This document shows positions 54,764 through 64,000 of a DNA stretch of 64,000 nucleotides, piece after piece (the stretch's first letter is position 1; the number at the start of each line of letters is the position of its first letter). The notes under the pieces are model-generated. The model did not search any database. It saw nothing but the letters and a program-made list of their open reading frames with translations, and was not told where the DNA came from. Source of the DNA: Algoriphagus limi (lineage in GTDB: Bacteria > Bacteroidota > Bacteroidia > Cytophagales > Cyclobacteriaceae); assembly GCF_024919275.1 (NCBI RefSeq), contig NZ_JANWGH010000001.1, forward strand, positions 62,001-126,000, given 5' to 3'. Both the position numbers and the translations under genes were made by a program.

Positions 54764-56851
54764 TTATAGAGTCTTAATAAAATCAAAATTAGTTTCCAAA
54801 CAAGGTCTTAAACTTTGATCATTTGTACCAATTTGAAAGTAGTTGCCTGCTAATGATTGGAAATAATCCAAGCCTCTTCCCATCACAATTCTCCAACCAT
54901 TGGATGTAGTTATTTCCCTGTCATGAACGGTTGAAGAAAACTCGAAACTAAAATCTAATTCATGCTCGAAAAGGCTATTACCAATCTGTTCAAAAGCATA
55001 TTTGTTTTCTTTTTCTTGTTCTAAATCATCTGCAGATGTCACTAAGTGAAGTTTCTTACAATCTCCGATTTTTACCAAGAGTTCGGCAAACTTTAAAAAA
55101 TTGGAAATCTGATGTTTTTGCCTAATATAAGGATCTTGTATAGTTACGGATTCAGCACCAATTAAGTAATCCTTGAAAACATCTTCATAGCTGTAACCCA
55201 CATCACCATAGCGGATTTTAAGATTCTTTTCAATTGCCTTTTTTGTAATGAAATCATGATTTTCCAAATTCGGCAAATCATTTTTTGGAGTGGGAGAGGG
55301 AAGGTCAATTGATTGAACTTCTATGTCTTCTTGATTTTCGGAAGAAATGGTTGTTAAAACTAGTTTGCTTTCAGGACAATAGATTACCTTCTCAATACCT
55401 TTACTATTGAAGTAAGACAAATCTATACGACTGTATTCGTCATCCTCCTTCATTTTATTCATCTGCTCCTTTACCCGTCTTCTTCCTTCAATAGCGTACT
55501 CTAAAATTTCTTCAAATTCTTGATCGGTAGGGTTTGCGTCCGGGTGAATTAGTTTAAGGAGCCCCATTGTTGTTTTTTGGATGGCTAAATCATCCCTGCC
55601 CTCTACATTGGGACCTAGTTTCATTTTCTCAGAAAGAATATTGCTGTAAGAGCTATTGTTTTTAAACATGTAATGAAAGGCTTCAGCAAAATAATCCGTA
55701 ATCAATCCGTAGTTTGATGCAAACCATCTTGGGTCCATTTTTGGTATTTCCCATCCCGGAAGGTAAAAGAAAAACCTGTCCTGAATCGCAAAGTCAAAGG
55801 CTTTAGGCAGTGTTAAGAATAATGAATGTTTGTCTGATTTTACTACTTGCTCGATTGATTGATCAATATTACCAACAAATGCAAAACTAGCATTAGCGAT
55901 TACTTCTCTTCCTCGGCTAAAACGACCCTTTGCCATGTAATCCTTCATTATTTGAACTGTATCGGTATCTTTTATGTCAAGATTTCCTACTTCGTCAAAA
56001 CCTATGGTATCCCAAAAACCGACCAGTCCAACTTTCTTTCTTGCATTATTATAAAGAAGAGTAGCGGTACTGGCTTTACCACCACTAATTAAGGTACAGT
56101 ATGGAGAGAATTCCGTGTAGAAGTGAGATTTTCCTGTGCCTCTGGGGCCTAATTCAATGAAGTTATAATTGGCCTGAACCAAAGGAATCAATCGAGCTAA
56201 AAAATGTAATTTAAGTCTTTTGCCTTCTGGAACCCTTCCTTTGTATTCATTTGGAAGGTTATCGATAATTTCAGGGTTTATCCCTACGCTCCTCAAGACA
56301 ACATCTATCCATTCTTCAGTAGAAAAATTCCGTCTGCCTTCTAAAAATTTATTGAAATCAAATCGGGCTAGCTGAATCGGCTTTAATTCTTCAATGTAGA
56401 ATGCATAATTGTCTTCCTCTATGGGATTGTATCCCACAACAACTTCTGCCCAAACGCCTCCTTCCAAAAGCTTTTCATTCTCTTTATAGAATTTTTCGCT
56501 AATAGCTAGTCTGTTTGAACCAAAATTCTCCATTTCAGCCCAATGACGTTTTTCCTTTTCGGTATATTTTACATGAATTCGATCGATAAACTTATGTCTT
56601 CCTTTTTGCTGTACAAGTGATTGGGCTTTATTAGCCTCATTTGGTCTGACATAATTTTTTTCAACTACTTCTAAGACAGCTTTTTTGCCTTCAGCTATTT
56701 CTTCTGGATCATCCGTAGCACAATATTTTGCCAAAAGAAACTCCAATACAAACGATGGAACATTAGCGGCTTTTTTGATATCATGAACCAAATCTTTTCT
56801 GACAACCTTGCCAGGAAAGCATTCATTTAATTTGATGTCTAATGCGTCCAT
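54764..56851 (-). CDS. brxL: BREX protein BrxL with a PLD/MIT_C-like C-terminus
   Basis: 695 residues. The N-terminal 500 residues are typical BrxL: KYTEKEKRHWAEMENFGSNR, ELGPRGTGKSHFYTEF (Walker A), GFWDTIGFDEVGN (Walker B), and GNIDQSIEQVVKSD. BrxL assembles into an AAA+ ring that binds DNA in BREX. The last 150 residues (YLIGAESVTIQDPYIRQKHQ, HLVTSADDLEQE, STVHDREITTSNGWRIVMGR, GLDYFQ) instead resemble the PLD-like MIT_C domain and lack an evident Lon Ser-Lys dyad. It starts 3 bases after the pglZ stop. Confidence 0.88.
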   Translation of the reverse strand: MDALDIKLNECFPGKVVRKDLVHDIKKAANVPSFVLEFLLAKYCATDDPEEIAEGKKAVLEVVEKNYVRPNEANKAQSLVQQKGRHKFIDRIHVKYTEKEKRHWAEMENFGSNRLAISEKFYKENEKLLEGGVWAEVVVGYNPIEEDNYAFYIEELKPIQLARFDFNKFLEGRRNFSTEEWIDVVLRSVGINPEIIDNLPNEYKGRVPEGKRLKLHFLARLIPLVQANYNFIELGPRGTGKSHFYTEFSPYCTLISGGKASTATLLYNNARKKVGLVGFWDTIGFDEVGNLDIKDTDTVQIMKDYMAKGRFSRGREVIANASFAFVGNIDQSIEQVVKSDKHSLFLTLPKAFDFAIQDRFFFYLPGWEIPKMDPRWFASNYGLITDYFAEAFHYMFKNNSSYSNILSEKMKLGPNVEGRDDLAIQKTTMGLLKLIHPDANPTDQEFEEILEYAIEGRRRVKEQMNKMKEDDEYSRIDLSYFNSKGIEKVIYCPESKLVLTTISSENQEDIEVQSIDLPSPTPKNDLPNLENHDFITKKAIEKNLKIRYGDVGYSYEDVFKDYLIGAESVTIQDPYIRQKHQISNFLKFAELLVKIGDCKKLHLVTSADDLEQEKENKYAFEQIGNSLFEHELDFSFEFSSTVHDREITTSNGWRIVMGRGLDYFQSLAGNYFQIGTNDQSLRPCLETNFDFIKTL

Positions 56852-56854
56852 AGG

Positions 56855-59338
56855 TTACAAATAATTTGTGGTTAGGGTTAATTCGGATAGGATTAATCCT
56901 GAAGAAGGGGATTTGGCAAAAACTGTGAACTCTCCTTCGAACTCCTCATCCATAGCCAAGGAAAACTTCAAGGTTTTTCCTTGTTCGATTTCCAAGTATC
57001 CGGTAGTTGAATTTACATTCTCAGAAGGGGTTAATACCCCTACTGGCTTATTTCCACTCATCGCTTCGATCTGGATATCTAGATTTCCACCAAATAGTGA
57101 TTGGCTAAAGGATGCAATTTCCAAAATCGGCCTCATCGTTGTGATTTCTCCAGAAGTCTTTCCTTTATAGGTTAGATTTACCTGAATTTCATCTTTTCGA
57201 ATGACTTTTTCCGGTCTAAAAGTCATACAAGGGGTAATAATCTCCTGCAATGATATTCCCTCATGGAAGAATTGTTTCCCCTTTTCATAAGTGGCAAAAT
57301 TCTTTAAAAAAAGAAATTGATCTACTTCAGACTGTACCCCAAGATCTGAGGCTTTTAATTCTAAATGGTAGGGATTTGTAGACCCTTTTCCTGCTAAGCA
57401 TCTTGGTTTTTGCAAATACCATTCTCCTACTGGCTTTTCGGCTTTGTTGCCTGCCTTGTACTCATGCAGCAAAACAAATCCATGATCTGAACCAAGGACA
57501 AATTCCTCGTATCCCTCTTCTTTCAATTTAGTGGAGACTTTAAGAATTTTGGTTAGAGCCTGCTCTATTAGTAGCTGTGCATTGTCCGGTGAACTTTCAC
57601 CCGCTTGGTCAATTTCGGTAGTTGTAACAAAAAGTAATTCTGAATGAATATATTTCCCTGCCAAAACATCTTTTTCCCAAGCCCATGAAGCCTTGTCTCC
57701 ATAAATTCCGGCTACATATTTGATTCTTGAATCTCTTGTTGAAGACTCTACATCCGATAGATAGGGTTCTAATTTGTCTCCTTTAATCCTGAGACTAAGA
57801 TTTGAAAAAGCTTTAGGCATAAGAGCTGCCATTGCGAACTTTGTTACTGTAGGAATGAAAGCTAGAGAAGGTTGTAAATCTGTATCAAAAGATGCCCTTT
57901 CCAATCTGGATTTTAGTTGTCTGGCAAGCTCATAGCGCATTCCATCGACCAAAAAGTAAACTGTTTTTTTACCTGATTTGATCAAGGGCTCAACTTTCCT
58001 ATCAAAAAGGTCGATATTTCTTGAAATAGAAAGGGAAGTAAGACCTTCCTTTTCAATGAGGGAAAGGAATAATTCTTGAAGATTTTCAGTAAAATCTAGG
58101 TAGGCATTAACTGCATACTTATGAACTGATCTCAGTAATTCGGAAACCGTGATTATTTCTGCAACATTTTTATCCAATTCACGATGAAGAGTATCTAATT
58201 CACATATTTCACTGGAATACCATTCCACAAGTGATTGGAGATCTTTATTTTGCTTTAGTTTGCTTTCTAATTTTATGGTTAATTTCTTGATCGAGAGTGC
58301 TTTTCTTCCAATCATCCAGGATAAACGTCTTTCCTCATCATAAGCACTCCAAATTGAGTTTAGCGACTGTTCCAGAATCAGGTTAGCATCATCCAGATTT
58401 CCTTTTAGAAGGAAATCCCTAAAAACCTTGAAATAAGCAGAATCCTCAAAGGAAAACGTATTGATATATCCCAAATTGGATTCATTGGCAAAAAGCTTGG
58501 GCAAAGAGAGTTCTTCACTTACCCGTATGGCTTGCTCTACATAGATTTCCTCTAAGTCTTTTCGTTTCCTTAGTAGGTTGCAGACATCATGAATTAATTG
58601 CTTTGCCTTAATATCCGCCAAGGGAACATCTTTCAGCTTGGAAGGAAGTGAGATGGGTAGATCATGAGCAAATTCACTGAAAAGAACTAGGTTCCAAAGT
58701 TCTTTACTAATCCCTTCCAGCTTTTGCTTTTGTAATCCTACTCCTAAAATACTCTTGGAAAAGGTTTTCAATTCCTTTACCCAAGTTTTATCAGATTGTA
58801 AAAAGTCTTCTTGCTGAGAAGATGGAGCTAGAATGGCCATTAATATTTCTACATAAGAACTGGCCTTTAAACCACTCTTTAGCTTAGGGTAATTATTTCC
58901 ATCCACCAAGGCATCAATGGCATCAAAAGAGGGATGACTATCCTCCCTGAAAAATTCCTCGATCTTGGATTCCTTTTCCGGCAAGGCGGCCAAACACAAT
59001 TGCTTATATTCATCGGCTGCCTCATTCGGAAATACTTTTCCTCCAGCAGAGAATATAATAAATGGGTCAAAAGTCAAATCATCTTGGTCTTTCTTAGCTT
59101 CAAATGGGACATATACCACAAGCTTTGCATTTTCATTTTTGGGCATCTCTTGTACCCAATAGTCCAAGGCTTCCTCACGTGCTAAGACTACATTTTCAGA
59201 GGCATCTACAACCTTGATATCTAAACTCTGAAGCTCTTGCACAATTTCTTTATAGAATCGGATTGGATCATAGATAACCAGCCCATTGCCTGATTCAAGT
59301 TTTTTCTGAAAATGTTTTTTTATAAACTCTCGTATCAT
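56855..59338 (-). CDS. pglZ: BREX phosphatase-domain protein PglZ
   Basis: About 827 residues. The alkaline-phosphatase-like domain is seen from VYFLVDGMRYELARQL to VLGSDHGFVLLHEY, containing the metal-binding Asp and the Asp-His pair. The C-terminal beta-sandwich follows. PglZ is required for BREX methylation and phage restriction. I take the ATG at 59338, which overlaps the upstream stop as TAATG; the ORF could also begin four codons earlier at 59350. Confidence 0.92.
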   Translation of the reverse strand: MIREFIKKHFQKKLESGNGLVIYDPIRFYKEIVQELQSLDIKVVDASENVVLAREEALDYWVQEMPKNENAKLVVYVPFEAKKDQDDLTFDPFIIFSAGGKVFPNEAADEYKQLCLAALPEKESKIEEFFREDSHPSFDAIDALVDGNNYPKLKSGLKASSYVEILMAILAPSSQQEDFLQSDKTWVKELKTFSKSILGVGLQKQKLEGISKELWNLVLFSEFAHDLPISLPSKLKDVPLADIKAKQLIHDVCNLLRKRKDLEEIYVEQAIRVSEELSLPKLFANESNLGYINTFSFEDSAYFKVFRDFLLKGNLDDANLILEQSLNSIWSAYDEERRLSWMIGRKALSIKKLTIKLESKLKQNKDLQSLVEWYSSEICELDTLHRELDKNVAEIITVSELLRSVHKYAVNAYLDFTENLQELFLSLIEKEGLTSLSISRNIDLFDRKVEPLIKSGKKTVYFLVDGMRYELARQLKSRLERASFDTDLQPSLAFIPTVTKFAMAALMPKAFSNLSLRIKGDKLEPYLSDVESSTRDSRIKYVAGIYGDKASWAWEKDVLAGKYIHSELLFVTTTEIDQAGESSPDNAQLLIEQALTKILKVSTKLKEEGYEEFVLGSDHGFVLLHEYKAGNKAEKPVGEWYLQKPRCLAGKGSTNPYHLELKASDLGVQSEVDQFLFLKNFATYEKGKQFFHEGISLQEIITPCMTFRPEKVIRKDEIQVNLTYKGKTSGEITTMRPILEIASFSQSLFGGNLDIQIEAMSGNKPVGVLTPSENVNSTTGYLEIEQGKTLKFSLAMDEEFEGEFTVFAKSPSSGLILSELTLTTNYL

Positions 59339-61143
59339 TAAATCTTCCAAATATCTATTGCCCTTTCAGCTAACACTTTCGATCTTTTCTCAACTTCATT
59401 AAATCTAAACTCAGGATAATTATCTATAATCTCTTTTGTGACTTTGAAAGATGATTTTTGATATTCTACCAATTTGTCCTCAAAAGGATTATTTGATGCG
59501 TCAATATTCAATTTTTGACCAAGTAGGGTGAAATTTCCAATCTTGTTCACATAGTCTCCATGTACCAATTTTGAATTATTTCCTAGATATTTTTCCCAAT
59601 CACCAAATTCCTTTTTCGATTTTTTTGTTGTAATTACCTGAGGAATAATGTGTTCCAAATGGACATCCATTCCTGAATTTATAGTGAATTCTCCTGTAGA
59701 TGCATGAAGAGTGTATTCAATTTGCTCTAAAACATACTTAGCTCTATTGATGCTTCTTTTGTAGTCAGCCTTTGTAAAGTTTAATTTGAACTCTTGATCA
59801 TCTGGCATGTCTTTCAATAGCCTTTCTTTAATTGCATTTTTTACATCCTCACCGTCTAGTTTATGGACCAAGTCTGAAAAAATATTATCCAAGACACCTG
59901 TTTGTCTGGAACAAATGTGTCTCCTTAACATAAAGACTGCAATCATCCTCAATATTTCTAGCTTGTCTGAATAGGAAAATTGTTCGCGTGAGAATAATTC
60001 CAAAAGGAATGTATAAGCTGGCACCGATTGAATTCTCTGTAAATCAAAAATGGCATTATTGATCTTTTGGTTAGCAAATTTCCTTTTCCGTATCAAAGAA
60101 TAAGTTTTTGCATAACCTGCCAAATTTTTGGCAAATTCAGTTGCAGTAATTTTTTCAGAAGATTCAGTTAAATCCTTTTCTTGAATTTCCTCGATGATCT
60201 CATCTTCGGTATCTATTTCTTCCACGATCTCACTTTCAAAATCCTCAGTCTTGAGTCTTGAATAAACTCTATATTCGGCCAAACCCTCGCAATTTTTGAC
60301 ACTCTTAATGTAAAGTTTCTTGAACTCGTCATTTAAAAAGGTGTACGTAATTTTTCTTTTCAATTGAGAGCACATGTAGTGTCTGAAAAATTCGTCGGTA
60401 GATATACCATCCAATGAAACAATGATGTTTTTCCAATTTTCTTTAACAGATTCTAGCGTTTCATTGTCAAGGCTTGAAGCATGCCCAAGGAGAAAATTTT
60501 TGATAATATCCGTGGCACTCAGGCTTAACCCCCTGTTATTAATTGTTTCAAATAATTTATAGGCGTCTTTTGCTTGAAAAACATCCAATCTTATGATTAA
60601 TACCTTATCCATTAATTTGAAATGGAAGGAATAAAATTCTTCATCAGTCAATTCTTCAAGCCAATCAGAAAAATATTGGAGGTTGTTCTTGAGGTTTAAA
60701 TTTTGAATTGTATCTGAATCGGTTCCTTTCAAAACTTTGATATAATCCGGATTATCCAATTCCCCTAATTCAACCTTATTTTTCTTCACTCTATCTAAAC
60801 CACTGGATGTTAATAGGCTGTCTATTTTTTGAGCCTCCTCAAAATCCTCTTTTTTCTTTAGTGATTTACTAATAGCAGTAAGCAATAAGGATAATGTTGT
60901 AATTCTCTGTTGGCCATCTATAACCTCTAATTGGTTAATATCTGCTGAATGTGCGCCTATGAGGCAAACGAGATTTCCTAGGAGATGTGAATCTTCATTT
61001 GTAAGGTATTTGATATCATTAAACAACTCCTTACACTGTTTCCATTGCCACGCATACCTTCTTTGATAGGCAGGAATATAAAATTGTTCATTTCTTGTAC
61101 TAAAAAGTTGATTAATAGAGAGTGGGGTAGGGGTTATTTTCAT
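59338..61143 (-). CDS. DUF262/DUF1524 (GmrSD-type) restriction protein in the BREX operon
   Basis: 601 residues. The N-terminal DUF262 part has FYIPAYQRRYAWQWKQC, LLGNLVCL and LEVIDGQQRITTLSLLL, the ParB-like nucleotide-binding DGQQR motif. The C-terminal DUF1524 part has DVHLEHIIPQ and KIGNFTLLGQKLN, an HNH-like nuclease. This is the full GmrSD fusion, usually a type IV enzyme acting on modified DNA (BrxU-like). Its start overlaps the pglX stop (ATGA) and its stop overlaps pglZ, so it is a true operon member. Confidence 0.88.
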   Translation of the reverse strand: MKITPTPLSINQLFSTRNEQFYIPAYQRRYAWQWKQCKELFNDIKYLTNEDSHLLGNLVCLIGAHSADINQLEVIDGQQRITTLSLLLTAISKSLKKKEDFEEAQKIDSLLTSSGLDRVKKNKVELGELDNPDYIKVLKGTDSDTIQNLNLKNNLQYFSDWLEELTDEEFYSFHFKLMDKVLIIRLDVFQAKDAYKLFETINNRGLSLSATDIIKNFLLGHASSLDNETLESVKENWKNIIVSLDGISTDEFFRHYMCSQLKRKITYTFLNDEFKKLYIKSVKNCEGLAEYRVYSRLKTEDFESEIVEEIDTEDEIIEEIQEKDLTESSEKITATEFAKNLAGYAKTYSLIRKRKFANQKINNAIFDLQRIQSVPAYTFLLELFSREQFSYSDKLEILRMIAVFMLRRHICSRQTGVLDNIFSDLVHKLDGEDVKNAIKERLLKDMPDDQEFKLNFTKADYKRSINRAKYVLEQIEYTLHASTGEFTINSGMDVHLEHIIPQVITTKKSKKEFGDWEKYLGNNSKLVHGDYVNKIGNFTLLGQKLNIDASNNPFEDKLVEYQKSSFKVTKEIIDNYPEFRFNEVEKRSKVLAERAIDIWKI

Positions 61144-64000
61144 AAAAATCTCGTTTGTTTTTCTTCTTTAATCTCCTTCGATTTCTTCTCCTTCTTTTCC
61201 TTCGATTTGACTTCACAGATATCCTCTAGGCCATGGGCTATAGCCATACTCAAATCCTTCTTACATTTCTCGCGAACTCGGTCAGGCCAGATACTATAGG
61301 CTAGGTGAGCCCAGTCATATTCTCCTTTTTGTAGCTTTTTCCAACAAGCTTCGGTGTCCTTTTTCCATTTCGAATGCCGGAAGAGATTATGCAAAGGTGC
61401 AGCATTAATCAAAACACCATCATCTTGATTAGGTTTGTATGGAAGCTGCGCTACTCGTAACAACTCCTCTTTGAAATTTACCAATTCCGCCAAAAATTCC
61501 TTTTGATCATTCAACTCCTTGGCCGAACCGTTGAATTGGAGTACATCCACCTCTTTGGCTATTTCCTTGATTTTAGGGTCAACCAATTCATTGACGATCT
61601 TAAACAGGGAGCCTTCATTTAATTTTGGATAGTACACCCAAATAGTGAATCTCCCGGAAGGCACACCCATATGCCAGTAAATAGGGGAGACCCGCTTGTT
61701 CCTCGTATAATCCCTTAAATGAGCATCAAAGAATTTATTGTGCTTGTCAAAAATCTCTGCAAGGTCATTTACTTTAAAATGTTCAATTAATTCATCCTCA
61801 ATTGTCTCAAAGGTTTCCGGCCAAAAATATCGAATGACTTCTTTTAACTTATAGGTTAAAGGATTTATGTCAGATACGCTTGCTACTTCATCCAATACCT
61901 CAATTGGGTAAGGAGTATTCCAGATTTCTTTAATCCTCTCTTGATATTGAGGAAGGACTAAATCTAAGGTAGATTCTCTTGGTCCAAATAAAAATGGGCT
62001 GTGTTTTCGGGCTTTGAATAAATCTTCATCGCTCCATTCCTGTTTCCAGTTTTTCAAAAGTCTCACATCCCATCTACCATAAACGCATCCAACCAATATT
62101 GAAAAAATTGAGTGAATTATTTCTTCCTTTGTTTGATCAAATACTTTGCCCTCATTATCATTTCCAGCCTTTGAAATAATAGACTTAATATCTTCACGCT
62201 CTTCTTGGGTTATCCCAAAATAGTCATACACCCAATTATTAAGATTTGATAAGTCATTTAAATACGCCTCCTTGTTATTTTTTAAATTTTCTATTCGTAT
62301 ATCTGAAAACTTTGTAATGCTAGTCATTTTAAACATTTCATTGTTTACAAATGCAAGGCTTTTATCGTCGATATCAAAACAAGATTTAACCCGGGCATAC
62401 TGACTTTCAGTCATTTCAGAAAGTCTTTGCTGAAGAACTAATGGTAACTCAGGGTAAGGAAGTTGATTAACAGTTCCATTGATAAATTTTGGCCTTTCAA
62501 TCCACTCCATACTCAACTTTAAGCAATAGTCAATGTATTCGGAGTTCCAAAGAGAAACAGTAACTTTTGATTCTTTTAGATCCGGAAATACAGCTATACA
62601 TCTGCCGCTTGTTGCAATATTTCCAAAAGGAATTATATGTGGTTGGAATTTTGCCGTCCTAAAGCTCCAACTCAATCCAGACCTATAAAAAACACCATAA
62701 GTATCCATTGGCCTAGATTTCAATTGTCCAGCACTGTTAAAATTATGTTTTAATTCAAAGCCGTCATTTTTAAAGAAAACGACTGTATCATTACTTGAAA
62801 AATATCTTGAACTTGAATCACTCATCAAAAAATAACTCCAATTATTTCCTAGGAATGTTGAGTTTCTTTCTAAAGCAATGTTTTTTTCATCAATTTCCCA
62901 AGAATTTCTAACATATCTGTAATTATCCGCGGTTTTTAGTGCAAGTCTTGCACCTCTAACTTCATTTTCAAATCTTTGAGATTTTTTAAAAAACTCTAAA
63001 GTTTTATTATCAATCCAATAGCAAATAGGTTCATTTGATATTGATTTAAATGATTCAGTATTAACTAAATAATAATCTTTTAATTGGTCTTTAATGATTT
63101 TATTTAAGTAGTGATCTTTCTTAGATTCTTTTGTTGCTCTAAAAAAACTTGATAAATTTTTTGAATATCCTTTACCGATTATATAGGCAGATACCTCAAC
63201 CATTGCATCTAGAACACCTCCTCCTAGGTCAGCAAAATACCTTATATGGTTATTGGTTAATAATTCTTTTGAACGCCATGCAGTGAATGATCCAAGGAAA
63301 AAAATTGTCCGAGTTGTAATACTTCCCAGGTCTCCTTTTTTATCTAGCATTTGCAACATCCTATCGATAAATACAGAAGCCAGATCATATTTACTAAGTG
63401 GGTAATTTATTTCAATATAAACCTTCGAATTTTCAGATGCTGCTCCAAACGGAGGATTCATTACAATTACATCATATCGCTTCCGACATAATTCGATAAA
63501 GGCAAATCCTCTAGCGGTATCTTCTGCGAAAAGTAATTTTTGGAATGCATCTTCCCCCTCAGCGTTTTCTGCAAAGCTTTTCAAAGCCTTAAGTACTTCT
63601 TCTTCTGCGGTATCAAAAAAGTCCTTGGAGATTTTTTGGCCTTTTCCATAGATGGCTGCCATCTCAGCCGCTCTATTCTCTTCTTTGCTGCCAAAGAGGG
63701 ACGCTTGTGTGGTGGAGTTTTTATACTGCTCGTATTCCTGTCGGGCGATTTCGATTTCTTTCTTGAGTTCCTCCTCAATCTTAAGCAGAAGACCCGTTTC
63801 CCCTGCCAGTTGCATTTTATCCCAGATAATCCTTACCAATTTCCCAATAGGTCCGGGAAGGGATTTAGAAAAGTCACTGAGCAGTTGCTTATCCCCAGGA
63901 AGTGGTTCTGCGATGACCAGATTACTTTTACTGATTGAAGGGCGGTCTGCCGGTTGGATATTCAATGCATCAAAACTCTTTTGAGCGCGCAACCATAAAC
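61140..64000 (-). CDS. pglX: BREX adenine-specific DNA methyltransferase PglX (5' end outside window)
   Basis: At least 953 residues are visible and the frame stays open to the window edge, so the N-terminus lies beyond it. RADxP...SNLVIAEPLPGD (here ADRPSISKSN), YDVIVMNPPFGAA (motif IV NPPF) and LRDYTRNKRVSPIYWHMGVP are PglX marks. It methylates the host N6-adenine site used for self-recognition in BREX. The Lys/Glu-rich tail (SKEKKEKKSKEIKEEK) is unusually charged. The AdoMet-binding motif I lies outside the window. Confidence 0.93.
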   Translation of the reverse strand, partial: LWLRAQKSFDALNIQPADRPSISKSNLVIAEPLPGDKQLLSDFSKSLPGPIGKLVRIIWDKMQLAGETGLLLKIEEELKKEIEIARQEYEQYKNSTTQASLFGSKEENRAAEMAAIYGKGQKISKDFFDTAEEEVLKALKSFAENAEGEDAFQKLLFAEDTARGFAFIELCRKRYDVIVMNPPFGAASENSKVYIEINYPLSKYDLASVFIDRMLQMLDKKGDLGSITTRTIFFLGSFTAWRSKELLTNNHIRYFADLGGGVLDAMVEVSAYIIGKGYSKNLSSFFRATKESKKDHYLNKIIKDQLKDYYLVNTESFKSISNEPICYWIDNKTLEFFKKSQRFENEVRGARLALKTADNYRYVRNSWEIDEKNIALERNSTFLGNNWSYFLMSDSSSRYFSSNDTVVFFKNDGFELKHNFNSAGQLKSRPMDTYGVFYRSGLSWSFRTAKFQPHIIPFGNIATSGRCIAVFPDLKESKVTVSLWNSEYIDYCLKLSMEWIERPKFINGTVNQLPYPELPLVLQQRLSEMTESQYARVKSCFDIDDKSLAFVNNEMFKMTSITKFSDIRIENLKNNKEAYLNDLSNLNNWVYDYFGITQEEREDIKSIISKAGNDNEGKVFDQTKEEIIHSIFSILVGCVYGRWDVRLLKNWKQEWSDEDLFKARKHSPFLFGPRESTLDLVLPQYQERIKEIWNTPYPIEVLDEVASVSDINPLTYKLKEVIRYFWPETFETIEDELIEHFKVNDLAEIFDKHNKFFDAHLRDYTRNKRVSPIYWHMGVPSGRFTIWVYYPKLNEGSLFKIVNELVDPKIKEIAKEVDVLQFNGSAKELNDQKEFLAELVNFKEELLRVAQLPYKPNQDDGVLINAAPLHNLFRHSKWKKDTEACWKKLQKGEYDWAHLAYSIWPDRVREKCKKDLSMAIAHGLEDICEVKSKEKKEKKSKEIKEEKQTRFL

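Noticed and set aside
22720..64000. CRISPR array or cas genes in the island
   Set aside because: No regularly spaced direct repeats and no Cas1, Cas2 or effector motifs were seen; the reverse transcriptase has retron rather than Cas1-linked features.

Overview
The window looks like a chromosomal segment from a marine or freshwater member of the Bacteroidota, most likely order Cytophagales (an Algoriphagus-like Cyclobacteriaceae). This is inferred from gene content (GSCFA, DUF255, DUF4174, DUF1835, agmatine deiminase next to N-carbamoylputrescine amidase, membrane pyrophosphatase), from a TTG-N19-TAnnTTTG promoter in front of hppA, and from short intergenic inverted repeats of the kind common in this phylum. 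No database was consulted.

Bases 1 to about 22,720 are ordinary chromosome: the end of an amidohydrolase, a nucleoside hydrolase, the putrescine-forming pair aguB-aguA, a three-gene ABC efflux operon, an esterase, a PIN toxin with its antitoxin, a GSCFA-DUF255-priA run, a dacB-S9 peptidase-DUF1801-DUF1835 operon, hppA, and three small genes. This part ends at tRNA-Pro(GGG) and its terminator. A decayed tRNA-Pro-like copy lies just upstream.

From about 22,770 to the window edge the sequence is visibly more AT-rich and reads as a defence/conflict island placed directly behind the tRNA gene. In order it holds: (i) a phospholipase-D-like multi-pass membrane protein, a vWA-like lipoprotein and an exported thermonuclease; (ii) a lone DnaB-C-type ATPase; (iii) a small protein next to a dead copy of itself, a Clp-like AAA+ protein and a small partner; (iv) a minus-strand operon with a CARF-like sigma54 activator, a protein with a C-terminal HEPN-type motif, and a macro-domain protein with a DUF4145/HEPN-like tail; (v) a plus-strand cluster with DUF4258, HNH, DUF4407, vWA and two related small membrane modules; (vi) the dead C-terminus of a type I restriction HsdR; (vii) an AAA15/DUF3696 ATPase with a possible PLD-like partner; (viii) a RecD-like helicase with a TPR protein and three small unknowns; (ix) a retron made of an ncRNA region with recognisable a1/a2 repeats, a reverse transcriptase with NAxxH, YADD and VTG motifs, and a HEPN-motif effector; (x) a divergent WYL regulator with two membrane proteins; and (xi) the distal part of a BREX operon (pglX, a GmrSD-type DUF262/DUF1524 protein, pglZ, brxL) that runs off the right edge.

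The most notable points are the HEPN-linked retron with a locatable ncRNA, a 55-bp promoter-proximal repeat in front of two plus-strand units with a related site between the retron and the WYL gene (suggesting one regulator for several modules), the CARF-sigma54/HEPN/macro operon, and a BrxL whose C-terminus looks like a PLD/MIT_C-type domain rather than a Lon protease.
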